Shown: piece by piece, positions 25,531 to 37,100 of the stretch
Numbering within the stretch: the stretch's first letter is position 1
How the letters are laid out: each line of letters opens with the position of its first letter
DNA from: Trichostrongylus colubriformis
Lineage: Eukaryota; Nematoda; Chromadorea; Rhabditida; Trichostrongylidae
Direction: 5' to 3'
Assembly: GCA_963978905.1 (NCBI GenBank)
Contig: OZ022257.1
Location: 7,197,155-7,261,154 of the forward strand
DNA: 64,000 nt
The notes under the pieces: generated by a model
The model's input: only the letters and a program-made list of their open reading frames with translations
What the model was told of the DNA's origin: nothing
Databases searched by the model: none
Program-made: the position numbers and the translations under genes

Positions 25531-25764
25531 TCATCCAGAGGTGTCAGCCGTTACGGCGTCGCTACAGCTCGGCGGTGCCCTTTTCGACGGGGCTTTCGTC
25601 ATAGATAAGCCTTAAGCCCGTAGTTTCCATGAGTGTGACCTCTTTTTGAGGGAATTTCCATTAACCACATTATCCCTAATGCTAATTTCAAAGGGGCCAT
25701 ATTTTTGGTTGGAGAATGGGGTGACTGTCTTCGAGCGGAAAATTTTCCTTGCATAACCTTCAGA

Positions 25765-26195
25765 GCCTATGTGAATGCTTTTGTTGATTACTAGGCGTCG
25801 GATAACTCTCAGGCTGAACCTCTGTTGCGGCTGCACGGCACACTCTCACGGTGTTGTGACTGCTTTAACAAAACCAAGCCACGCTCACCTAATATAATCA
25901 CGCCTGGATGAGCAATTCTCCAACGTGACGCTTATGTGAAAAAGGAAGCTTGCGATAAGATGAGAGGAGATAATCCAGTGAAGCAACTATTTCGATGATG
26001 AAGGCTGCTCCCTTGTTAGAAATGGATAAGTCTGAGGCCAGGCGTCATCTGACTGGGTGTGCAAGGCTTGGTGGAAACCGTGGAGTGTACCGGGAAGCCG
26101 TCAAAGAAATGCAGCTTTGGCAGTTGTCTTGGGACTTACTCGACCTAAGAAAGTATGACACTGATCTGATTATCGCGTAATGTGCCTTTGATTCC
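25765..26195. mobile_element. Foldback family FB-A, copy in unit 2
   Basis: Paralogous to 11860-12300; right end GATTATCGCGTAATGTGCCT. Confidence 0.6.
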
Positions 26196-26224
26196 ATGGG
26201 TACATGGGAGTGATCTCACCGATG

Positions 26225-26618
26225 CATGGTGAAAGATCTCATGGAAGGACCCCTGACCATCCTGTACGCGGACGATATAGAACTGGTAGCGGAAAGCAGG
26301 GAAGAACTGCAAGCGAAAGTACAAATGAAATGTCAAAATGAGGATGATGAGGGGGGCATGCGGCTGGACGCGACTGGACAAGGTCAGACGATGGTATGGA
26401 CACGTGCTGAGGAGATCGGAAGACCACCCTGTAAGGAAACTACTGAAGTCGAAGCGCAAGGGAAGCGACCACGTGGAGCCCCAAAGAAGAGGTGGAGGGA
26501 AGTCATCAAGAGCGACCTCACCGAAGTGAAGGCTGCGGCGGAGTGTGCCTTGGATAGGGGGAAGTGACGACCAAGAACAGCGGACCCTGCGCGGGGCTAA
26601 CGCTAGGAAGAAGAAGAA
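26225..26618 (+). mobile_element. LINE 3' end with RT YADD motif joined to tail, copy 2
   Basis: Begins with the reverse-transcriptase catalytic box (LTILYADDIELVAESREELQ) and jumps directly to the C-terminal tail (GKRPRGAPKKRWREVIKSDL), ending in an AAGAAG run. The intervening thumb region is deleted. Confidence 0.8.
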
Positions 26619-28002
26619 AACGAGCGCCTTCAATCCCACCAGCTTCACCACCATAAACGGTGCTGAGGACTGAGTTCACACCTAGATTGAAATGTGATTA
26701 TTGAACTCTTAGTATCAAGAAAAGGATACGTATCGATCGAAGAAATGAGAGTATCTGCGTATCCGCAAATTGGATTTTTTGCAGATTGGCGTACCAACAA
26801 TGTCGGACATTTGCCATGATGCTTATAGACTCACGTGACGGTGCGTGGAATTGCCAAAATTCTGCAGCCGTGGCTGTGCCTACCCGCCAAAATTCCTTTT
26901 GGATGAGTATGAGAGCAGCCCAAGAAATAATATTTGTATTGAGATGTTGTCTCATAGAATGATGTTTTGGTAGCGATTAAGTATTCATTTGTTCTGTTCG
27001 TCTGACCGGTCAACGGTGACCAAGCGCCATCCACGATTTCTCTTCGCAGACATCTCCTAGCGTTCATCGAACTGTAACATTCCACAAACAGCCAAGGCAC
27101 TCAGAGATGTTTTCAGAATTGCGCGGTGGTGCATGACCAAGTCAGCAGGGAGGGGTGAGAACTCATGGACGAGGTTAATTGAGAAGTGAACCCATAGCTA
27201 TTCACACTATTTTGCTTCTAAACTTTTTTTTTTGCGAAATGGAAGGATGCTTTTCATATACAGTAGATGTCAGCCAATTTTTTATAAATTATTAATTACT
27301 TTATTTATTCAACTGATCTGCAAATCAGTTTTTGAAGACGAGGAGAAGACGTGTGAAGAAGTCGGTAAAGACATTCCGTGCTGATGACGATGAACTCGCT
27401 GACACATTGCCAACAATGAACAGTGGAAGGCCTCAATGGCGCCTAGGTTGGAACTTGGCTACTTAACCGGCATGTTCTACGCTTTATTATGGCGTAATCG
27501 TCCCAGGACCTAGCCACACGGCGCCGCTAGTTCGCACGCATCGCGTCCCGGGCCGAATTGCAAATCCTGTCCAATCAATTTGCAGAGTTCGAAGGAGCGT
27601 AGGGAACCAACAGATACCTACTTTGCTGTTTTGATTTTTCTTAGTAAGGACATCAGTAAGCAAAACGTAGGCGTAGGCCAGACATCACTGATGGACCCTG
27701 GAGGGGTACTACGCGCGACATTGAACGCCAGATAATTTGATTGGGAAATGGCTAAAAGTCGACTTCGACAGTTACTGATGCTAGTGGTCCTACGAAAAAA
27801 TACGGCGAACGCGACTCCTAGCCATAAACGCGCATGCCACGATGCTAATGCTGCTGCTGATGCTAATGCGATGCTAAAGCGCATGCTAATTAGCCGAGGC
27901 GGAGTTCGATCCTTGGAGTTGTTCGGATGCCTTTTAGTTTCTCCTGCTTCTGGGGCTTCTTCTTCTCGATCATACACACACTGGAACTCGGTAAAATACA
28001 TT

Positions 28003-28008
28003 TTTATT
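28003..28008 (-). promoter_or_regulatory. Poly(A) signal AATAAA, paralog B
   Basis: AATAAA about 172 nt after the stop at 28180, in the conserved GACAATAAAAATG context. Confidence 0.6.
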
Positions 28009-28179
28009 GTCTTCGGAAATAATACGAGATTTAACCAATGCAGATTTGTCTCGAAATGAGGCGCGTGTAGCGCATTCAGGACGCTTTTGAATTCATGGAT
28101 TGTCTGTTACACAATATCAAACACGGGAATCTGCCAGAAACGTGAGTCACTCGCTACTTACACTGTATCACCGAGTTAA

Positions 28180-31100
28180 TCAACAAAATTTCGCTGCATT
28201 GGCCACTTTTTCGATTTTTCCGAAAAATTCTGCGCTAACCTTTGACAGTTCCGCTTTTTCACCCAAATTATATTCGAAATACGATTTCAGAAGTAATCCA
28301 CGAGTGTCCAATTTGACTGCAATATCGCAGAGAACCTTCAAGACATCCTTCATCGCAATCGCAACAAAATCCAATTGCTTAGTCCTGTCACTTCTGCTAA
28401 TAAAATATTCAGAAATACTGCGACTTGATTCACTCAAAGCCATAAAAATCGGTTTGATGCCGTGGAATGTCAGTGGAATACGATTTGTCAGCGTTAAGCG
28501 GATTATGTGTATGGTTAGTGTCAATGAGTCTTGCTTCTGGAGTCCGATGGGCAACGAATTGTTGGCGGCGACTAGTACAGTTTCAATGAATTTCAATGAT
28601 TTCGTGATGTCGCCTTCTTGAACGTCCTGAGTACTCGAATACAGCGATACAGTAGTTACACTGGTCACAGAATCTAACGGAATTTCCATTTCATCGCTAG
28701 TCCGTTTCCCAGAGCGGTCTGAAAAACTTCTCTAAAATGCAGGAGATGACTGCTCCGAATTATTTTCTCCTCGATTACCATCTATTAGCGGCTGAAATTG
28801 CCCTATTGCATGATAGGACAGTCTAACTTGGTGAGGTAGCGCGTGCTAGAAAGTAGCGGTCCGGCCCCTAAGCGTGCGACACGTTCCCAACGGGATCAAC
28901 AAGGCACATGGCGCACGCGGCGAACATTCGACTCTTGGTTGGCTAAGATGATGGTGGTCACGGATTTGCGGTAGGATCAAAGATATCGCGGCACGCTTTT
29001 CCCTTTCAGTTTGAAGCTCATTCCAGAAAAGAGATACTGCCGTATTTCCGAACATCCATACGTGTTTGCGAATTGGCAACATACCATTGGAAAACTCGCC
29101 CAGACTACGCTTCTTGACGAAGAGTTCGTCCGCGTTGACATTCACCGCTGGGAAAGGGGTCCTATTTCTCAAGTATTCGGCCACTTCCGTCCGTTTTCTC
29201 TTCTCCTTCGTATCACTGATACTTCGACTTTCATAAACACTACATTTCTATCTTTCGTCCGAATTTCCCCTATCGCTGCCTTTAGAGTAGTCCTTCCCAA
29301 CCTCGGCACGCAACTCGAAGGCCGATCTGCATCTCAATAATATGTAAAGTTGCTAACCGCTAGAGTTCGGATAGTCGATAAGACATTTTTGTCTTGCTGC
29401 GGGTAGCTTTCCTAGAGCACCTAATCTGAAATTAATTAAATGACATCAAGGTTGGAACAATCAAGGCAACGCTGGAGATCCTCACAAAAATGTACATGCA
29501 TCAATGGGACAAGACTCCTCTTCGCGTCGCCGAGCACTGAAGTGCTTCATCACCTGCAAAGAGTAAGGGTGACTGTCACTCGATGTTTATAAGAATACTA
29601 TTGTATATGTAATCTACTGACGTCAGTAGATTACATACACAGTAGTAGTGAGTAGTGAATCCGATCCGAGTCCGTAGCGGCAGCCAGTGGAGGTGGTATA
29701 CCACTGTGAACAGTTGCTTCGTCATAATTAGCATCCTCGATGACGCGTAGTTTTACGGATATCACTCGATAGAGTTATGCAGTAGATGACAGTCGATATC
29801 GATTGGTCTCTGTCTCTCAGATTTGTTATAATGTTGCCAACACTTCATGACTTTCTTTTCGAAAAAAGAATTTGAAAGCTATGTAAACGAGGAAGGATTT
29901 CGAAAGAGCATGCATACATCGATATCATCAGATATCGGTCAGTCATTATCGATTGGGTCTCCATGCTCCAACATGTGATGCGCGCCGTGTCAAGTGAGTG
30001 CAAACCAGTGTAATAATTCATACTTACCGCATCGCTGAACAGTTGTTCTGCATTCAAAACTGCTTCTAAGGCTGTAATATTTCTTCGGAGTTCCTCAATA
30101 ATTAAATACAAAGCAGAGCTGGTTCCATTACGTCTGATCATGGCTTTTTCCTAAAAAATGTCGGTCACCGTACTCAGTTCTCGTGGAAAGCTCAGTAAAT
30201 GCGGTGGATGTTAGAGCATCATCAGCAGAGAATCAGACGGCTTCCACACTCTGCAGTGGTGCTGGTGTCAGGGAGCGCTTGCTTCAACAGGCGGCGAGGC
30301 TCCGAATACGTTGCGGAAGCCAGTGGAGGTGGTAAACCATTTAAAGCAGAGCATTTCATGACACTCCTCTCGAAAAAGGAAGGATTCGAACCAGAATAAT
30401 AATTCATACTTACCGCATCGTTAAACAGTTGTTCTGCTTTCACAACTGCCTCTAAGGCTGTAATATTTCTCCGGAGTTCCTCAATAAGTAAATACAGAAC
30501 AGAGCTGGTTCCGTTACGTCCGATCATGGCGTTTCCCTATAAAATGTCGTTCACCTTACTCAGTTCTCGTGGAAAGCTCACGCTCCGAATACGTTGCGGA
30601 AGCCAGTGGAGGTGGTAAACCATTTAAAGCAGAGCATTTCATGACATTCTTCTCGAAAAAGGAAGGATTCGAACCAGAATAATAATTCATACTTACCGCA
30701 TCATTAAACAGTTGTTCTGCTTTCAAAACTGCCTCCAAGGCTGTAATATTTCTTCGGAGTTCCTCGATAACTAAATACAGAGAAGAGCTGGTTCCGTTAC
30801 GTCCGATCATGGCTTTTCCCTATGAAATCGTTCACCTTACTCAGTTTTCGTGGAAAGCTCACGCTCCGAATACGTTGCGGAAGCCAGTGGAGGTGGTAAA
30901 ACATTTAAATCGAAGCATTTCATGACATTCTTCTCGAAAAGGAAGAATTCGAACCAGAACAATAATTCATACTTACCGCATCGTTAAACAGTTGTTCTGC
31001 TTTCACAACTGCCTCCAAGGCTGTAATATTTCTTCGGAGTTCCTCAATAATTAAATACAGAGCAGAGCTGGTTCCGTTACGTCCGATCATGGCTTTTCCC

Positions 31101-34100
31101 TATAAAATGTCGTTCACCTTGCTCAGTTTTCGTAGAAAGCTCACGCTTCGAATACGTTGCGGAAGCCAGTGGAGGTGGTAAAACATTCAAAGCAGAGCAT
31201 TTCATGACATCTTCTCGAAAAAGGAAGACCAGAATAATAATTCATACTCACCGCATCGTTAAACAGTTGTTCTGCTTTCACAACTGCCTCCAAGGCTGTA
31301 ATATTTCTTCGGAGTTCCTCAATAATTAAATACAGAGCAGAGCTGGTTCCGTTACGTCCGATCATGGCTTTTCCCTATAAAATGTCGTTCACCTTACTCA
31401 GTTCTCGTGGAAAGCTCACGCTCCGAATAGGTTGCGGAAGCCAGTGGAGGTGGTAAACCATTTAAAGCAGAGCATTTCATGACATTCTTCTCGAAAAGGG
31501 AGAATTCGAACCAGAATAATAAGTCATACTTACCGCATCGTTAAACAGTTGTTCTGCTTTCACAACTGCCTCTAAGGCTGCAATATTTCTTCGGAGTTCC
31601 TCAATAAGTAAATACAGAACAGAGCTGGTTCCGTTACGTCCGATCATGGCGTTTCCCTATAAAATGTCGTTCACCTTACTCAGTTCTCGTGGAAAGCTCA
31701 CGCTCCGAATACGTTGCGGAAGCCAGTGGAGGTGGTAAAACATTTAAATCGAAGCATTTCATGACATTCTTCTCGAAAAGGAAGAATTCGAACCAGAATA
31801 ATAATTCATACTTACCGCATCATTAAACAGTTGTTCTGCTTTCACAACTGCCTCTAAGGCTGTAATATTTCTTCGGAGTTCCTCAATAATTAAATACAGA
31901 GCAGAGCTGGTTCCGTTACGTCCGATCATGGCTTTTCCCTATAAAATGTCGTTCACCTTACTCAGTTCTCGTGGAAAGCTCACGCTCCGAATACGTTGCG
32001 GAAGCCAGTGGAGGTGGTAAACCATTTAAAGCAGAGCATTTCATGACATTCTTCTCGAAAAGGGAGAATTCGAACCAGAATAATAAGTCATACTTACCGC
32101 ATCGTTAAGCAGTTGTTCTGCTTTCACAACTGCCTCTAAGGCTGCAATATTTCTTCGGAGTTCCTCAATAAGTAAATACAGAACAGAGCTGGTTCCGTTA
32201 CGTCCGATCATGGCGTTTCCCTATAAAATGTCGTTCACCTTACTCAGTTCTCGTGGAAAGCTCACGCTCCGAATACGTTGCGGAAGCCAGTGGAGGTGGT
32301 AAAACATTTAAATCGAAGCATTTCATGACATTCTTCTCGAAAAGGAAGAATTCGAACCAGAATAATAATTCATACTTACCGCATCATTAAACAGTTGTTC
32401 TGCTTTCACAACTGCCTCTAAGGCTGTAATATTTCTTCGGAGTTCCTCAATAATTAAATACAGAGCAGAGCTGGTTCCGTTACGTCCGATCATGGCTTTT
32501 CCCTATAAAATGTCGTTCACCTTACTCAGTTCTCGTGGAAAGCTCACGCTCCGAATACGTTGCGGAAGCCAGTGGAGGTGGTAAAACATTTAAATCGAAG
32601 CATTTCATGACATTCTTCTCGAAAAGGAAGAATTCGAACCAGAATAATAATTCATACTTACCGCATCATTAAACAGTTGTTCTGCTTTCACAACTGCCTC
32701 TAAGGCTGTAATATTTCTTCGGAGTTCCTCAATAATTAAATACAGAGCAGAGCTGGTTCCGTTACGTCCGATCATGGCTTTTCCCTATAAAATGTCGTTC
32801 ACCTTACTCAGTTCTCGTGGAAAGCTCACGCTCCGAATACGTTGCGGAAGCCAGTGGAGGTGGTAAACCATTTAAAGCAGAGCATTTCATGACATTCTTC
32901 TTGAAAAGGAAGAATTCGAACCAGAATAATAATTCATACTTACCGCATCGTTAAACAGTTGTTCTGCTTTCACAACTGCCTCCAAGGCTGTAATATTTCT
33001 TCGGAGTTCCTCAATAATTAAATACAGAGCAGAGCTGGTTCCGTTACGTCCGATCATGGCTTTTCCCTATAAAATGTCGTTCACCTTGCTCAGTTTTCGT
33101 AGAAAGCTCACGCTCCGAATACGTTGCGGAAGCCAGTGGAGGTGGTAAAACATTCAAAGCAGAGCATTTCATGACATCTTCTCGAAAAAGGAAAACCAGA
33201 ATAATAATTCATACTCACCGCATCATTAAACAGTTGTTCTGCTTTCAAAACTGCCTCCAAGGCTGTAATATTTCTTCGGAGTTCCTCAATAACTAAATAC
33301 AGAGAAGAGCTGGTTCCGTTACGTCCGATCATGGCTTTTCCCTATGAAATCGTTCACCTTACTCAGTTTTCGTGGAAAGCTCACGCTCCGAATACGTTGC
33401 GGAAGCCAGTGGAGGTGGTAAAACATTCAAAGCAGAGCATTTCATGACATTCTTCTCGAAAAAGGAAGGATTCGAACCAGAATAATAATTCATACTTACC
33501 GCATCATTAAACAGTTGTTCTGCTTTCAAAACTGCCTCCAAGGCTGTAATATTTCTTCGGAGTTCCTCAATAACTAAATACAGAGAAGAGCTGGTTCCGT
33601 TACGTCCGATCATGGCTTTTCCCTATGAAATCGTTCACCTTACTCAGTTTTCGTGGAAAGCTCACGCTCCGAATACGTTGCGGAAGCCAGTGGAGGTGGT
33701 AAAACATTTAAATCGAAGCATTTCATGACATTCTTCTCGAAAAGGAAGAATTCGAACCAGAACAATAATTCATACTTACCGCATCGTTAAACAGTTGTTC
33801 TGCTTTCACAACTGCCTCCAAGGCTGTAATATTTCTTCGGAGTTCCTCAATAATTAAATACAGAGCAGAGCTGGTTCCGTTACGTCCGATCATGGCTTTT
33901 CCCTATAAAATGTCGTTCACCTTGCTCAGTTTTCGTAGAAAGCTCACGCTTCGAATACGTTGCGGAAGCCAGTGGAGGTGGTAAAACATTCAAAGCAGAG
34001 CATTTCATGACATCTTCTCGAAAAAGGAAATCCAGAATAATAATTCATACTCACCGCATCGTTAAACAGTTGTTCTGCTTTCACAACTGCCTCCAAGGCT

Positions 34101-37100
34101 GTAATATTTCTTCGGAGTTCCTCAATAATTAAATACAGAGCAGAGCTGGTTCCGTTACGTCCGATCATGGCTTTTCCCTATAAAATGTCGTTCACCTTAC
34201 TCAGTTCTCGTGGAAAGCTCACGCTCCGAATAGGTTGCGGAAGCCAGTGGAGGTGGTAAACCATTTAAAGCAGAGCATTTCATGACATTCTTCTCGAAAA
34301 AGGAGAATTCGAACCAGAATAATAATTCATACTTACCGCATCGTTAAACAGTTGTTCTGCTTTCACAACTGCCTCTAAGGCTGCAATATTTCTTCGGAGT
34401 TCCTCAATAAGTAAATACAGAACAGAGCTGGTTCCGTTACGTCCGATCATGGCGTTTCCCTATAAAATGTCGTTCACCTTACTCAGTTCTCGTGGAAAGC
34501 TCACGCTCCGAATACGTTGCGGAAGCCAGTGGAGGTGGTAAAACATTTGAATCGAAGCATTTCATGACATTCTTCTCGAAAAGGAAGAATTCGAACCAGA
34601 ATAATAATTCATACTTACCGCATCATTAAACAGTTGTTCTGCTTTCACAACTGCCTCTAAGGCTGTAATATTTCTTCGGAGTTCCTCAATAATTAAATAC
34701 AGAGCAGAGCTGGTTCCGTTACGTCCGATCATGGCTTTTCCCTATAAAATGTCGTTCACCTTACTCAGTTCTCGTGGAAAGCTCACGCTCCGAATACGTT
34801 GCGGAAGCCAGTGGAGGTGGTAAACCATTTAAAGCAGAGCATTTCATGACATTCCTCTCGAAAAAGGAAGGATTCGAACCAGAATAATAATTCATACTTA
34901 CCGCATCGTTAAACAGTTGTTCTGCTTTCAAAACTGCCTCTAAGGCTGTAATATTTCTTCGGAGTTCCTCAATAATTAAATACAGAGCAGAGCTGGTTCC
35001 GTTACGTCCGATCATGGCTTTTCCCTATAAAATGTCGTTCACCTTACTCAGTTCTCGTGGAAAGCTCACGCTCCGAATACGTTGCGGAAGCCAGTGGAGG
35101 TGGTAAACCATTTAAAGCAGAGCATTTCATGACATTCTTCTCGAAAAAGGAAGGATTCGAACCAGAATAATAATTCATACTTACCGCATCGTTAAACAGT
35201 TGTTCTGCTTTCACAACTGCCTCTAAGGCTGTAATATTTCTCCGGAGTTCCTCAATAAGTAAATACAGAACAGAGCTGGTTCCGTTACGTCCGATCATGG
35301 CGTTTCCCTATAAAATGTCGTTCACCTTACTCAGTTCTCGTGGAAAGCTCACGCTCCGAATACGTTGCGGAAGCCAGTGGAGGTGGTAAACCATTTAAAG
35401 CAGAGCATTTCATGACATTCTTCTCGAAAAAGGAAGGATTCGAACCAGAATAATAATTCATACTCACCGCATCGTTAAACAGTTGTTCTGCTTTCACAAC
35501 TGCCTCTAAGGCTGTAATATTTCTCCGGAGTTCCTCAATAAGTAAATACAGAACAGAGCTGGTTCCGTTACGTCCGATCATGGCGTTTCCCTATAAAATG
35601 TCGTTCACCTTACTCAGTTCTCGTGGAAAGCTCACGCTCCGAATACGTTGCGGAAGCCAGTGGAGGTGGTAAACCATTTAAAGCAGAGCATTTCATGACA
35701 TTCTTCTCGAAAAAGGAAGGATTCGAACCAGAATAATAGTTCATACTTACCGCATCATCAAACAGTTGTTCTGCTTTCACAACTGCCTCCAACGCTGTAA
35801 TATTTCTTCGGAGTTCCTCAATAATTAAATACAGAGCAGAGCTGGTTCCGTTAGGCCCGATCGTTGCTTTTCCCTAAAAAATGTCGGCCGTCTTCTCAGT
35901 TCTCGTGGAAGGCTCAGTAAAAGCGGTGGATCTCGATGGATGATGTAACCATTCTTGACGACCTGTGACGAACACGTCGCCAATATTAAACACTGCTGGT
36001 GGCGATGCTGATCTGACTTGCAGCTGCTACTGTTACTGAAGTTTGGGGATACAGGTAACGCATGGTTATGAAACGGAACGTCCATTACGTTCTTTTAAGG
36101 GAACAACTAATGGGAGTGTCTGTGAACATATTTGGATTATATGACAATTGTATGACTACCAGCTTAGCTGCAAGTTGGGCGGCAGATAAGCTGCCCTGGT
36201 GACCCGTTTTCCTATTCACACTAGCCTTTATTACCCGTTTGGTTGCTAGTTCACTATATTCAAATATTTCAAAGCTCTTACTCAAACCAAATACATGTGT
36301 GTTTTACCCTTACGGTAATCGCATTCAAAGTTCTCTTTGAAATCCAGCATCAGCGCTTCGTTGAATAGTATCGCAAACCGTGATGTCGTTCTTGCTATGT
36401 GCATGGTTGATGATTCGGTCTTTATCCGCGAGCTCAGCCTCATTTCGTTTATTGTGGTTGGGTTGAGATTCCTCGGTTCCGTGCGAATGAACTAAAAATA
36501 AAATATGATTTTGTGGCTCATTAGGTAGCTTGAAAATTGGCGTTGTTCAAGGTTCACAATCTAGGAATCGCGCTATCAAATGGAAGGGAAAAGATACATA
36601 TCGATCAGGCGATTAGGCGCTTGGAAGATTAGACGAGAAGGCGATCGGGCGATTAAACCAAAGGGGTAAGGCCACGTTCATCCTTTGCGCACCGTATCCG
36701 ACGACGGCGTCAATATATGATGCACTACGGATTCCAACTTCTCTCTTCATGGAACCCTCGGCATCGATATTATTTTGAAACTTCTTCTGATATACCAGCG
36801 AGGTTGTTAGGTGGTATACTTATTGACGGCCTAACGTTTCGACCGGATCGTCTTCCTCAAAAGCCCACTCCACCACCGCGGGAGTGGAACGCCGCCACTC
36901 CGTGTCATTTGTCGTGTTCACTGACGACAACTGACACGGAGTGGCGACGTTCCACTGTCGCGGTGGTGGAGTGGGCCTTTAAGGAAGACGATCTGGTCGA
37001 AACGTTAGGCCACCAATAAATATTTCACCTAACAACCTCGTTGCTATAACAGAAGAAGTTTCAAAATAATGCACTACTAGTAATAATGCACTACGTTTGC

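Noticed and set aside
28846..29340. Opposed ORFs of about 110 codons
   Set aside because: Region is an interspersed repeat also present inverted at 25140-25530; no splice sites.
30556..35581. Many separate small genes each starting MIGRNGTSS
   Set aside because: The ATG lies inside each exon 9 nt after the acceptor, and the first copy has ACG there; all copies fit one spliced gene.
30000..35900. CRISPR array or plain minisatellite
   Set aside because: The 275-283-bp period, intact splice sites, open 41-codon exons and eukaryotic context fit duplicated exons; there are no short repeats with unique spacers.
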